Positions 50,696-59,120 of a DNA stretch of 64,000 bases are shown one piece after another. Source of the stretch: Halobacterium sp. R2-5 (GTDB lineage Archaea; Halobacteriota; Halobacteria; Halobacteriales; Halobacteriaceae). A program made the position numbers and the translations under genes. Every line of letters starts with the position of its first letter. Position 1 is the first letter of the stretch. Below the pieces are notes generated by a model that was given only the letters and a program-made list of their open reading frames with translations, did not search any database and had not been told where the DNA came from. The stretch is from assembly GCF_011734195.1 (NCBI RefSeq), contig NZ_JAANTH010000002.1:806001-870000 (forward strand), read 5' to 3'.

Positions 50696-50929
50696 ATGGC
50701 AGCGAAGACTCTGGACCTGCGCGAGGTACCGCCGCCCGAGCGCCACCCGAAGATACACGACGCGTTCGCGGAACTGGACAGCGGCGAGGCGCTCGAACTC
50801 GTCAACGACCACGAGCCCAAGCCGCTGTTCTACGAGATGCAGGCGGAAGTCGACTCCTTCGACGCGGACGCCTACGAGGTCGAACAGCGCGGCCCCAGCG
50901 AGTTTGTCGCCAAACTCCCAAAAGCGTGA
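50696..50929 (+). CDS. DUF2249 domain protein
   Basis: A 77-residue protein matching the DUF2249 pattern: LDLREVPPPERHPKIHDAFAELDSGEALELVNDHEPKPLFYEM. The His near residue 38 and the DLR/PP opening are conserved. DUF2249 proteins are SirA-like small domains often found with nitrite/nitric-oxide or haem-copper enzymes; no such gene is present here. ATG at 50696 was chosen because the preceding 16 residues are not conserved-looking. Confidence 0.83.
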   Translation: MAAKTLDLREVPPPERHPKIHDAFAELDSGEALELVNDHEPKPLFYEMQAEVDSFDADAYEVEQRGPSEFVAKLPKA

Positions 50930-51097
50930 GGTAGGGCATCTTCCCGTCGTTCGTCGTGCCCATTCCCGGCCGGTGCGTTCGCACTGGCACTCCCCTGCCG
51001 GCGCATCTGCACCGGTACTCCCGTTCCCATCACCACGCGGCGTCTCTCCCCGCCATCCGCCGCGCTCGACTTCGTTCACCGCGCCGCACACGCTTCG

Positions 51098-51583
51098 CTA
51101 TTCGTCTGCGTCCGCCGTGGACTCGTCATCCCCCACCTGTTTCTCCATCGTGACGCGGTGCGGTTCGTAGCCGCGGCGCTCGTAGAGGCGGCGCGCGGCC
51201 TCGTTGTCCCACAGTGCTTCGAGCGCGAGCACGTCCGCGCCATCGTCGCGGAGCGCGCGCTCGGCGTAGTCCAAGAGGGCGGAGCCGACGCCCTCGCCGC
51301 GAGCCTCGGGTAGCACGTAGACGTTGTCGACGACGCCGCGGGTCGCGTCCGTCTGGAAAAACCCGGATTCGACGTGGAACATCACGAAGCCGACGGGCTG
51401 GCCCGCCGCGGCCGCGACGGCACACGCGTCGCTGTGGACGTACTGCGCCACGAGGTCCTGGGCGCGCTGGCGGTTCTCCTCCGCGCGCAGGTGCGAGCCG
51501 TGGCCGCGCTGCTCGCGCGCCAGCGACACCCACAGCTCCGCGACGGCCGCGACGTCGTCCCCGGTCGCCGCCGTCACCTCCAT
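51098..51583 (-). CDS. GNAT N-acetyltransferase
   Basis: A 161-residue GNAT enzyme. The motif A strand and loop read VDNVYVLPEARGEGVGSALLDYAE at about 87-110, with the R/GxGxG acetyl-CoA loop, followed by LEALWDNEAARRLYERRGYEP, a common motif B. The acceptor is unknown. It lies 19 bases after pgk on the same strand and may be read from the pgk transcript. The acidic C-terminal 12 residues are likely disordered. Confidence 0.88.
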   Translation of the reverse strand: MEVTAATGDDVAAVAELWVSLAREQRGHGSHLRAEENRQRAQDLVAQYVHSDACAVAAAAGQPVGFVMFHVESGFFQTDATRGVVDNVYVLPEARGEGVGSALLDYAERALRDDGADVLALEALWDNEAARRLYERRGYEPHRVTMEKQVGDDESTADADE

Positions 51584-51602
51584 CAGTCTCGCCCCGGTCC
51601 GG

Positions 51603-52799
51603 TCACCGCAGCGCCTCCACTGCGGGGAGCGACTCGCCCGTCAGCAGGCGGAGCGCCGCGCCGCCGCCCGTGCTCACGTGGTCGAACCCGGAGAGCCCGA
51701 ACTTCCGGATCGCCGCCGCCGTGTCGCCGCCGCCGACGATGGTGTAGTCCGCCTCGGTGGCCGCCGAGAACACGCCGCGCGTCCCGTCCGCGAACGTGTC
51801 GTCCTCGAAGACGCCCGCCGGCCCGTTCAGGACCGCCGTGCCGCTGTCCGCGAGGACGTCGGCGTACGCCTCCACGGTGTCGCGACCGACGTCCTGGATG
51901 GGCTCGTTGCGCTCCGGCGGGAGGGCCGCGACGTCGAGTTCGACGCGCTCGCCGTCCCGCTCGACGGCCACGTCAACGGGCAGGTGGATGCTCTCGCCGT
52001 GTGCGTCGAGGAGGTCGCTCGCGCGCTCGATTTCGGTCTCGTAGCCGCGGTCGTGGACGAACTCCGTGCTCGCGCGGCCGATGTCCACGCCGTCCGCCGC
52101 AAGGAAGACGTTCGCGACCACGCCGGTCACGAGCACGTCCTCGGCGAGGCCGTTGTTCAGGGCGTGCTCGATGACGGTCACCGAGTCGGGGACTTTCGCG
52201 CCGCCGACCGCGTACGTCCGCGGCGTCGGCGTCTCCCCGATGGCGCCGAGCACGTCCAGTTCCGTCTCCATCACGCGGCCCGCGTACGAGTCCAGGAGCT
52301 CCGGGAAGCCGACGAGCGACGGCTGCGAGCGGTGCGCGGCCGCGAACGCGTCGTTGACGTACGCGTCCAACACCGGGGAGAGCCGGGAGACGAGGTACGT
52401 CTCCGCGGCGCGGTCGGCGTCGAACTCCATGTACTCCTCGCTGTAGAACCGCGTGTTCTCGAGGAGGACCGCCGTGCCGGCGTCGAGCGCGTCGACGGCG
52501 TCCCGTGCGTCCTGGGAGAACGTCGCGTCGCAGTACTCGACCGGGAAGTCCAGCAGGTCGCCGAGGCGGTCGGCGTGTGGTTCGAGGCGCGCGAACTCGT
52601 CGCCGCCGGGACGCCCCTGGTGGGCGAGAATCGCGACCCGCGCGCCGCGGTCGAGCAGTTCCGAGAGCGTGTCCACGTGCGCTCGCAGTCGCGCGTCGTC
52701 CGCGAGCGCGCCGTCGTCGGCCAGCGGGCTGTTGATGTCGACCCGCACCCCGACCGCGGTGTCCGTCGCGTCGAGGTCGTCGAGGGTCCGTATCGCCAT
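51603..52799 (-). CDS. pgk: Phosphoglycerate kinase
   Basis: A 398-residue kinase with archaeal-type Pgk motifs: RVDINSPL at about 19-26, the LAHQGRPGGDEF substrate loop near 57, VLLENTRFYSEE near 109, DAYVNDAFAAAHR near 143, GGAKVPDS near 199, and the nucleotide loop VGGGDTAAAIRKFG near 355 ending STGGGAALRLL. It catalyses 1,3-bisphosphoglycerate plus ADP to 3-phosphoglycerate plus ATP, serving glycolysis and gluconeogenesis. The ATG at 52799 fits the family N-terminus; the GNAT gene follows closely. Confidence 0.96.
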   Translation of the reverse strand: MAIRTLDDLDATDTAVGVRVDINSPLADDGALADDARLRAHVDTLSELLDRGARVAILAHQGRPGGDEFARLEPHADRLGDLLDFPVEYCDATFSQDARDAVDALDAGTAVLLENTRFYSEEYMEFDADRAAETYLVSRLSPVLDAYVNDAFAAAHRSQPSLVGFPELLDSYAGRVMETELDVLGAIGETPTPRTYAVGGAKVPDSVTVIEHALNNGLAEDVLVTGVVANVFLAADGVDIGRASTEFVHDRGYETEIERASDLLDAHGESIHLPVDVAVERDGERVELDVAALPPERNEPIQDVGRDTVEAYADVLADSGTAVLNGPAGVFEDDTFADGTRGVFSAATEADYTIVGGGDTAAAIRKFGLSGFDHVSTGGGAALRLLTGESLPAVEALR

Positions 52800-52960
52800 G
52801 TGGTGGGACCGAAAGACGGCCCGTGCATAGGCGTTTCTGTCCATTCCGGCGAATTACGTGGGGTTCGTGTCCGGCGACGAGCGGCCGCGAGCCCCGGAAA
52901 TTTGGCGTGGGACCGCCGAATGCGGCGGATAACCGCTCGAAAAGCGACGGGTAACTGGAA

Positions 52961-52999
52961 CGAACCGGCCGCGCACTCGGGGTGCGCGGCCGGGGTTCG
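52961..52999. terminator. Long GC hairpin between pgk and the CBS gene
   Basis: CGAA plus CCGGCCGCGCAC, a TCGGG loop, GTGCGCGGCCGG, then GG and TTCG form a 12-base-pair perfect stem, extendable by 4 pairs past a 2-base bulge. It lies in a 255-base gap, downstream of the CBS gene stop (minus strand) and upstream of the pgk start. I favour a transcript-end structure for the CBS gene or insulation of pgk; no gene is seen in the gap. Confidence 0.5.
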
Positions 53000-53054
53000 C
53001 GCTCAGAGACGACTGGCTCGCCGCTGCGCGTCGAGCCGCGTGTGCGTGATTCGT

Positions 53055-53600
53055 TCAGACCGGCTGGCACTCGGGGCAGAGCAGCTGGCCGTTCACGTCG
53101 ACGAGCTCGTGGGCGAGTCCGCCGCAGCTCTCGCAGACGCCCTGCTCGGCGTAGCTGTCCGCGGCGTCCGCCTGACCGCTCTCGGTCGGCGGCGCCGACG
53201 GTGCGGTGGGGGCGCCGCGGAGCTGCTTCTCGACGGTCGGCGCGACGTCGCGGGCCTCGACGACGCCGTGGACGGCGTCGTCGTCCGAGACGAGCACGTG
53301 CGGGTCACCGGTGCGGCCCATCAGGTCGGCGGCGTCCGCGACCGAGGCGTCCAGCGACAGCGACTCCGGCGGGTCGTCCATCACGTCTCCGGCGGTGACC
53401 GAGTCGGGGTTGCGGCCGTCGAGCAGGACGTCGAAGACGGTGCCCGCGGTGACGACGCCGACCGGCGCGCTCCCGCGGAGGACGACCGCGCTGTTCGTGT
53501 GCTCCTCGCGCATCAGCTCCACCGCGTCGAGGAGTTCGTCGGACTCGCTGACGCCGACGAACTCCCGGGAGAGCACGTCTCTGAGCGATAGCTGTGCCAT
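53055..53600 (-). CDS. CBS-domain pair with C-terminal zinc ribbon
   Basis: A 181-residue protein. Two CBS motifs fill residues 5-120 (LRDVLSREFVGVSES ... GVVTAGTVFDVLL, then TAGDVMDDPPESLSLDASVADAADLMGRTGDPHVLVSDDDAVHGVVEARDV), then a Pro/Ala-rich linker, then a zinc ribbon CESC ... CPEC at about 158-178. CBS pairs bind adenosine nucleotides such as AMP or c-di-AMP; the ribbon may bind nucleic acid or protein. ATG at 53600 gives MAQLSL, used instead of the upstream in-frame Met. Confidence 0.88.
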   Translation of the reverse strand: MAQLSLRDVLSREFVGVSESDELLDAVELMREEHTNSAVVLRGSAPVGVVTAGTVFDVLLDGRNPDSVTAGDVMDDPPESLSLDASVADAADLMGRTGDPHVLVSDDDAVHGVVEARDVAPTVEKQLRGAPTAPSAPPTESGQADAADSYAEQGVCESCGGLAHELVDVNGQLLCPECQPV

Positions 53601-53825
53601 GAACTCACATAGCACGCTGTCCTGCTAAAAGGTATCCCCAAAACGCGTATGGCGGCCGCGCACCAACTTCTCTGGGGCGAACGCTCCGTGCGTCTCACGG
53701 CGGACGGGCCGACACCGACCAGTTCCGTCGCTAGCGTTCCGCTGGCAGCGAGAACCGCCGGGAACGCGGCCGGCAGCGCCCGCGAAACGCTGCATTCAAC
53801 AACGCTCGCTCCATCCCGTGTAGCA

Positions 53826-54551
53826 ATGACCATCCCGTCGTTCGCTATCGGCATCGCCGGCGGAACGGGCGCCGGCAAGACGACGGTAGCACGCGAGATC
53901 ACCGACAACGTCGAGGAGGCCGCGACGCTCATCCCCCTCGACAACTACTACAAGGACCTCAGTCACATGGACTTCGAGGAGCGCGAGAGCGTCAACTACG
54001 ACCACCCCTCCGCGTTCGAGTGGGAGCTCCTCCGCGAGCACCTCGACGCGCTGCTCTCCGGGCAGCCCGTCGAGATGCCCCAGTACGACTTCAACGAACA
54101 CCTCCGCGAGGAGGAGCGCGTCACCGTCGAACCCACCGACGTCATCGTCCTCGAGGGGATTCTCGCGCTCTACGACGAGGACGTCAACGACATGCTCGAC
54201 CTCCACATCTACGTCGAGACCGACGCCGACGTCCGCATCCTCCGGCGCATCGAGCGCGACGTCGTCGAGCGCGGCCGCGAACTGGAGGGCGTGATGGACC
54301 AGTACCTCTCGACGGTGAAGCCGATGCACGAGCAGTTCATCGAGCCCACGAAGAAGGACGCCGACATCATCATCCCCGAGGGCGCCAACGCCGTCGCGGT
54401 CAACCTCCTCGAGGAGAAAGTGCAGGCCGAGAGCTCCGAGATGGCCGCGTGGGCCGCCCGCGGCGACGACGAACGCTACGAGAGCGAGTTCGCGGACTCC
54501 GACGAGGGGGTCGTGAGCACGGAGCCCGAACCCCCCCGCGAGTCGGAGTGA
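53826..54551 (+). CDS. udk: Uridine kinase
   Basis: A 241-residue P-loop kinase. Walker A is GGTGAGKTT at residues 12-20, preceded by SFAIGIAG; IPLDNYYKD near 38, NYDHPSAFEWELL near 58 and VIVLEGILALYDE near 105 are all uridine-kinase motifs. It phosphorylates uridine and cytidine for pyrimidine salvage. The tail after about residue 210 is acidic. The ATG at 53826 begins just before the Walker strand; upstream sequence has no coding character. Confidence 0.92.
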   Translation: MTIPSFAIGIAGGTGAGKTTVAREITDNVEEAATLIPLDNYYKDLSHMDFEERESVNYDHPSAFEWELLREHLDALLSGQPVEMPQYDFNEHLREEERVTVEPTDVIVLEGILALYDEDVNDMLDLHIYVETDADVRILRRIERDVVERGRELEGVMDQYLSTVKPMHEQFIEPTKKDADIIIPEGANAVAVNLLEEKVQAESSEMAAWAARGDDERYESEFADSDEGVVSTEPEPPRESE

Positions 54552-54705
54552 GTGCGACGGGAGCAGGCGTCAGTACTGGCTCTTTTTCGGGGGTGTCGCG
54601 AATACGGGACGACACCCAGCGCTCGCAGCGTGAGGATTCATCCGTCTCCGGAGCGTCCACTTGTCCGTACAGTTCGAACGACGCTGCGGACGACACCCTC
54701 GACAC

Positions 54706-55503
54706 ATGGTATCCTCGAACTCAGAGACGGCCGACGCCGAGGCGACGCACGGGAGCGGTGGAACTGACCGAGCGGCCGGCCTGACGGCGTCACTCTCGGA
54801 ACGCGCGCGGGACGGGACGCTCGCAGCGCTGGTCGGCGGCGTCCTGTTCGCGAACGCCCTTCGAGCGGCGAGGCGGGACAGGCGCCGTGCGGGGCTGTTC
54901 GCTCTCGGCGGCGCCGTTCTGGTCGCGCTCGGACTCCGACAGCGGGGGCTACTGCCGACACAGTCTGGCGGAAGCGGCGGCGACGAGGGGGATACGGAGT
55001 CCGCAGAGGCCCGCGCGCACCGCGAGCGGGCCGACGTCGAGCACCAGGCGGAGGCGAATCCGCGCGGGGTGTCCGGGGAGCCCGACGTCGAGACGGAGAC
55101 CGACCCCGACGAGGGCGGCGTCCAGTTCACGACCGAGCGGGACGTCGACGAGGCCGAGCCGAAACCGCACCTCGACGAGGAAGCGGAGGACCCGCGACTC
55201 CACGACGAGGACGACCCGGACGTGGACGACGAACACGTCGCCGTCGACCTCTCGGACGCCGGGATGGCCGACGAGGCCAGCGAAGCGACGGGCCCGACCG
55301 ACGAGCAGGCGTACCCGGCCAGCGAAGGCACCGACCCAGAGCCGATGTCCGACAAGTCTCCCCAGCGGTACGGCGAGGGGGAGCCGCCGGACGAGGGTTC
55401 GGACTCCTCGCCGACGGATCGGGACGACGAGGAAACCGAGACTGGCGGGGAAACGCAGGACGACGGGGACGACGAGCAGGAGACCGAGAACGACCGCGAG
55501 TAG
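54706..55503 (+). CDS. Membrane-anchored protein with long acidic tail
   Basis: A 265-residue protein. Residues 1-95 contain two hydrophobic helices (LAALVGGVLFANAL and AGLFALGGAVLVALGL) separated by an Arg-rich turn (RAARRDRRR). The remaining 170 residues are almost all Asp, Glu, Gly, Ser and Pro and look disordered, with an ETETDPDEGG stretch and a terminal run of acidic residues. No family recognised. Such tails are common in haloarchaeal surface or membrane adaptors. ATG at 54706. Confidence 0.72.
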   Translation: MVSSNSETADAEATHGSGGTDRAAGLTASLSERARDGTLAALVGGVLFANALRAARRDRRRAGLFALGGAVLVALGLRQRGLLPTQSGGSGGDEGDTESAEARAHRERADVEHQAEANPRGVSGEPDVETETDPDEGGVQFTTERDVDEAEPKPHLDEEAEDPRLHDEDDPDVDDEHVAVDLSDAGMADEASEATGPTDEQAYPASEGTDPEPMSDKSPQRYGEGEPPDEGSDSSPTDRDDEETETGGETQDDGDDEQETENDRE

Positions 55504-55573
55504 GCCCCGGACACTTCTTTCGGGGGCACACGCAAGGTCCGGATTCGTACCCCTGGTCGTCGTATGTCAGTAC

Positions 55574-56146
55574 ATGGTCGACGTGAGCGGGCACTTCGCG
55601 ATGGCACTGCTGTTCGCCGCACCGGCGTGGTTCCTGTGGGGGTACCGCGGCGCGCTCGGGTTCACCGGGTTCACGCTCGTCACCGCGATGCTGCCGGACG
55701 CCGACCTCGTCCTCCAGCACTACCTCCCCGTAACCCACCACGGCGTGACGCACACGTTCCTGTTCGGCGCCGTCGTGAGCCTCCTCGGGGCCGTCGTCGC
55801 CGCGCGCTGGCTCACCGGACCGCTCAACGCCAGCCGGTGGGTCGAGAGCACGGCAATCCCCCGGGAGACGGTGTTCGTCTTCGCGGCGTCCGGGCTGTTC
55901 GTCGGCGGCGTGAGCCACATCTTCGCGGACCTGCTGTCCGCGCCGGACATCGCCGCGCCGCTCGCGCCGTTCTGGCCGGTGTACCGGGAGCACGTCGTCG
56001 TCGACGTCATCTACTACAACTCGCCCGTCTGGAACTTCGGCCTGCTCGCGGTCGCCGTCGCGCTCCACGTCACGCTCGCGCGCTACGAGAGCTATCCGCT
56101 GGACACGCGCTTCCGAATCGGCGAGCGGGACGACCCGCGGACGTGA
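55574..56146 (+). CDS. YdjM-like membrane-bound metal-dependent hydrolase (DUF457)
   Basis: A 190-residue membrane protein with about four helices and the His/Asp signature of the YdjM/DUF457 group: VSGHFAMALLFA near the start, LVTAMLPDADLVLQHY near 40, HHGVTHTFLFG near 56, and GVSHIFADLLSAP near 115. These residues bind a divalent metal in the membrane. The substrate is unknown. Start ATG at 55574 puts the first His near residue 7, as in relatives. Confidence 0.82.
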   Translation: MVDVSGHFAMALLFAAPAWFLWGYRGALGFTGFTLVTAMLPDADLVLQHYLPVTHHGVTHTFLFGAVVSLLGAVVAARWLTGPLNASRWVESTAIPRETVFVFAASGLFVGGVSHIFADLLSAPDIAAPLAPFWPVYREHVVVDVIYYNSPVWNFGLLAVAVALHVTLARYESYPLDTRFRIGERDDPRT

Positions 56147-56165
56147 GAGTCAGCGAGAGAACGCT

Positions 56166-56336
56166 TCACCCGTCCTGGTAGGGGACGAACTCGTCGTTCC
56201 CGCAGGAGCACTGGGCGCCGACGCCGATCGGTCGGAGCCCGCCGTCGCCGTCCGTCTGCGCGGGGTAGACGCCGCCACAGTCCGTACACCGGATGAGGCG
56301 CTCGGGCGCGCCCCCAGTGCGGCGGCGTTCACTCAT
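56166..56336 (-). CDS. 56-residue zinc-binding protein
   Basis: A short frame that begins ATGAGTGAA and encodes MSERRRTGGAPERLIRCTDC, then GGVYPAQ, an Asp/Gly loop, and VGAQCSCGNDEFVPYQDG. CTDC and CSCGN form a typical rubredoxin-like zinc knuckle pair. The codon bias and Cys spacing mark it as genuine despite its size. It is co-directional with the ArsR-like gene 27 bases upstream. Function unknown. Confidence 0.7.
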   Translation of the reverse strand: MSERRRTGGAPERLIRCTDCGGVYPAQTDGDGGLRPIGVGAQCSCGNDEFVPYQDG

Positions 56337-56363
56337 CGCGGCCTCCGGTCGGTGCGTACATGA

Positions 56364-56711
56364 TCAGGGCCAGTCAGCGGGGAGTTCCTCCTGGTTCTCC
56401 GCCAGGAGGTCGATGACGGGGCGGATCTCCTCGTAGTTGGGGCCGCGGGAGACGGTGTCGGTCTCGCGGTCCCAGTCGACGAACCCGGCGCTGTCGAGTT
56501 TCGGGAGGTGGCCGTGGTAGAGGTGGACGTGAGGGGGTTCGCGCTCGTCGGCGCTCTCGTGGAACGCTTCGTACTCCAGTTCGACGAGCGGCTGTGGCGT
56601 GTGCCGGCGGAGCTTCGAGAGGATGTGCCGCCGCGTCGGGTCGCTGAGCGTCCGGAACACGGTCGCCAGCGCGATACCGCTTCCCGTCTCGCCGCGTGTG
56701 AGTGTCGACAT
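56364..56711 (-). CDS. ArsR-like winged-helix regulator (DUF7344-like)
   Basis: A 115-residue protein with one wHTH: VFRTLSDPTRRHILSKLRRHTPQPLVELEYEAF then a helix and wing with PHVHLYHGHLPKLDSAGFVDWDRETDTVS. The HLYHGHLPKL motif is frequent in haloarchaeal DUF7344 regulators. No sensor domain or Cys. Likely a local regulator; the zinc protein downstream on the same strand is a candidate partner. The gap upstream to the cupin gene (about 250 bases) holds its promoter. Confidence 0.82.
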   Translation of the reverse strand: MSTLTRGETGSGIALATVFRTLSDPTRRHILSKLRRHTPQPLVELEYEAFHESADEREPPHVHLYHGHLPKLDSAGFVDWDRETDTVSRGPNYEEIRPVIDLLAENQEELPADWP

Positions 56712-56959
56712 TCGTGTGCACCCCGGTGTGTTACCCGCAACCTCAGAAACGGCGAGATAGCGAGTAAGCGTTCGGGGTAAACGATTAGGTCAGCGGAGAT
56801 GGACAGAGACCAGCGAGCGCCATTAGTTCCGACACCACCCCGCCCGAATCGGCGTCCGAACGCCCGGCCCGCGAGCACGCCACCCCTCGTCGTTCGTTCC
56901 CGGAGTCGGAACGGCGCCTGTGGCAAAGAATCTACACGTCGCCTCTCGTACGAGCGGCC

Positions 56960-57439
56960 ATGAGCAAGGTGAACGAGAGCGACCTCGGCTGGACGGAAAT
57001 CGACGACGGCGGGATGCGCGTGCGGCGGAAACAGCTGGGCGAGGCGGCGGCGGGCGAACAGCTCGGCTGCAGCCTCTACGAGCTCCCGCCGGGCGAGCGG
57101 TCGTGGCCGTACCACTACCACACCGCCAACGAGGAGGCGTTGTACGTCCTCGCCGGCAAGGGGACGCTCCGGCTCGACGGCGAGACGACGCCGCTCCGGG
57201 CGGGCGACTACGTCGCGCTCCCGGCCGACGAGTCCGGCGGCCACAGGGTCGTCAACGACGCCGAGACGACGCTGCGCTACCTCGCCGTCTCCACGATGCG
57301 CGAGCCCGACGTGACGGTGTACCCGGACTCGGGGAAGGTCGGCGTGTTCGTCGGCGCGCCGCCGGGCGGACGCGGCGAACGCACGCACCACGGCTACTAC
57401 GCGACCGAGGACGCCGTCGACTACTGGGACGGCGAGTAG
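56960..57439 (+). CDS. Cupin-domain protein
   Basis: A 159-residue single cupin. Motif 1 reads PYHYHTANEEALYVLAGKGTLRLDGE (His pair, Glu and Gly spacing intact) and motif 2 PADESGGHRVVNDAETTLRYLAV (His near 96). The full metal-binding set is kept, so it is likely an active dioxygenase, isomerase or sugar-binding protein. It lies 41 bases before the macrodomain gene and may share its transcript. Confidence 0.88.
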   Translation: MSKVNESDLGWTEIDDGGMRVRRKQLGEAAAGEQLGCSLYELPPGERSWPYHYHTANEEALYVLAGKGTLRLDGETTPLRAGDYVALPADESGGHRVVNDAETTLRYLAVSTMREPDVTVYPDSGKVGVFVGAPPGGRGERTHHGYYATEDAVDYWDGE

Positions 57440-57480
57440 CGGCGCCCGGATTTTACTACGAGGGCGCCGTACACTGCCGT

Positions 57481-57990
57481 ATGGAGTTCACCGTCGTTCA
57501 GGGCGACATCGCGGGGATGGCGGCGGACGCGCTCGTGAACGCGGCCGGGACGAGCCTCCAGATGGGGAGCGGGGTCGCCGGCGCGCTGCGCCGCGGCGCG
57601 GAGGGCCCCATCAACGAGGAAGCCGTCTCGGAGGGCCCGGTCGACCTCGGCGAGGTCGCGGTCACGGACGCCTACGCGCTCGACGCCGAGTACGTGATTC
57701 ACGCGGCCGCGATGCCGCACTACGGGGACGGCCGCGCGAGCGAAGCGAGCATCCGGGACGCGACGCGGAACGCGCTGGAGAAGGCCGACGAACTGGGCTG
57801 CGAGTCCGTCGTCGTCCCGGTTCTCGGCACCGGGGCCGCGGGCTTCGACTTCGAGACGGGTGCGCGGCTCGTCTGCGAGGCGGTCCGGGACTACGAGCCC
57901 GAGACGCTGACCGACGTGCGCGTCGTCGCGTACTCCGACCGCGACTACCGGACGGGCACGGACGTCGCGGACGACGTCCGTTCGGCGTGA
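57481..57990 (+). CDS. Macrodomain (ADP-ribose-binding) protein
   Basis: A 169-residue stand-alone macrodomain. Conserved segments are VVQGDIAGMAADALVNAAGTSLQMGSGVAGAL at residues 5-36 (the Asn-rich loop), IHAAAMPHYGDG near 75 and VVPVLGTGAAGFDFE near 107, the phosphate-binding loop. It should bind ADP-ribose or O-acetyl-ADP-ribose and may remove ADP-ribose from proteins or nucleic acid. It follows a cupin gene. TTTTACTACG about 25 bases before the ATG could be its own promoter. Confidence 0.9.
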   Translation: MEFTVVQGDIAGMAADALVNAAGTSLQMGSGVAGALRRGAEGPINEEAVSEGPVDLGEVAVTDAYALDAEYVIHAAAMPHYGDGRASEASIRDATRNALEKADELGCESVVVPVLGTGAAGFDFETGARLVCEAVRDYEPETLTDVRVVAYSDRDYRTGTDVADDVRSA

Positions 57991-58020
57991 GTCGACCGAA
58001 TACGGCGCGCCGATACGGGC

Positions 58021-58254
58021 CTACGGCTTGTGCGTGAAGATGAGCGCGCGGTCGTCATCGACGCCGACGCAGAAGTCGAGCTGCCGGGAGAGGTTGAGGC
58101 TGGTTGGGTTCTGCTTGCAGACGACGAGGTCGTCGAACGGCTCGTCGCAGGCCGGGCACGCGACCGAGACCGTGTTCTGGTAGGTCTTCAGCGCCTGATT
58201 CTCCTCGCGGGGCGTCAGCGACGAGACGAGCTCGTCGAGGTCGACGTCCTCCAT
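58021..58254 (-). CDS. Small Cys-containing haloarchaeal protein
   Basis: A 77-residue protein: an acidic helical start (MEDVDLDELVSSLTPREENQAL), then VACPACDEPFDDLVVCKQ with CxxC and a third Cys, then NLSRQLDFCVGVDDDRALIFTHKP. Four Cys could bind zinc. The layout matches a conserved haloarchaeal family (DUF7385-like) of unknown function. It is divergent from the Lrp/AsnC gene with about 130 bases between. Confidence 0.72.
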   Translation of the reverse strand: MEDVDLDELVSSLTPREENQALKTYQNTVSVACPACDEPFDDLVVCKQNPTSLNLSRQLDFCVGVDDDRALIFTHKP

Positions 58255-58383
58255 ACGTGCGGACTGGTGTACTTCCCCATAGTACTAGCGCCGGACGCGG
58301 TCCGGGACGCGCGACTCGTCGCCCGCGAAGCGCCGTCGGTGGAACGTCGAACAGTAAAGTGGCTCTGTCGCGGACGTGGTGGT

Positions 58384-58851
58384 ATGAGCGACGCGGACAT
58401 CGACGACGTGGACACGGCCATCCTGTACGCGCTGCAGGAGGACGCCCGGAACCGGTCGTCCGGAGACATCGCGGAGCGGACCGGGACCTCCGACAGCACC
58501 GTCCGCAAGCGCATCGGGCGGCTGGAGTCCGAGGGCGTCATCAAGGGGTACAGCGCCCACGTCGACTACCAGAAGTCGGGGTACCCGCTCCGGATGCTGT
58601 TGTTCTGCACGGCGTCGATCGCGGAGCGCGGCGACCTGGTGCCGGACATTCTGGCCATCGACGGCGTCGTCTCCGTCCAGGAGCTGGTGACCGGGGAGTC
58701 GAACCTGCTGGTGACCGTGGTGGGGGAGGACGACGACGACATCACGCCGGTCGCCCAGGAGCTCCTGGACATGGGGTTGACGGTCACCGACGAAGTGCTG
58801 GTGCGGAGCCACGAGACGACGCCGTTCGGCGAGTTCGCCACCGAGGCGTAG
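58384..58851 (+). CDS. Lrp/AsnC-family transcriptional regulator
   Basis: A 155-residue protein. The N-terminal HTH is DVDTAILYALQEDARNRSSGDIAERTGTSDSTVRKRIGRLESEGVIKGY, the classic Lrp/AsnC layout; the C-terminal RAM-like half (residues 75-155) has VSVQELVTGESNLLVTVVGEDDDDI. Lrp members sense amino acids or related metabolites. It lies 269 bases before the dabB-dabA operon on the same strand, so control of that operon is a reasonable guess. Confidence 0.9.
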   Translation: MSDADIDDVDTAILYALQEDARNRSSGDIAERTGTSDSTVRKRIGRLESEGVIKGYSAHVDYQKSGYPLRMLLFCTASIAERGDLVPDILAIDGVVSVQELVTGESNLLVTVVGEDDDDITPVAQELLDMGLTVTDEVLVRSHETTPFGEFATEA

Positions 58852-58969
58852 ACGCGCGACGACGCCGGTGACGGCGTTGGCGGCCGAAACAGCGCCGTCG
58901 CGGTAGCTAGCGGAGTGGTTCTTCCGTCGTTGGTTCCCGTCTCGCGTAGCCGCTGGGACGACTCCGTAA

Positions 58970-59045
58970 ACATAATGTTCTATAATTGGGGTTTAGCCGA
59001 ACAATTTGGTAATTCAGGCAGACTTAACAACCAAGGCGTTCGATA
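58970..59045 (+). promoter_or_regulatory. AT-rich control region before dabB-dabA
   Basis: This stretch is far lower in GC than anything around it: AAACATAATGTTCTATAATTGGGG, GAACAATTTGGTAATTCAGG and GACTTAACAACC. Overlapping TATA-like sites make it the obvious promoter and operator region for the downstream operon. With starts at 59040-59070 the message would carry a leader of about 50-80 bases before the ATG at 59121. Confidence 0.6.
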
Positions 59046-59120
59046 TGGTGGTAGATGCGACCGGGGCGTTGGTCCGGGTGGCGAGTTCCCGGAACGGCGC
59101 CGGTCGTGGACAGACAAACG

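Noticed and set aside
56799-56963. 54-codon plus-strand frame before the cupin gene
   Set aside because: Arg/Pro-rich product, weak third-position bias and no motif; judged to be promoter DNA.
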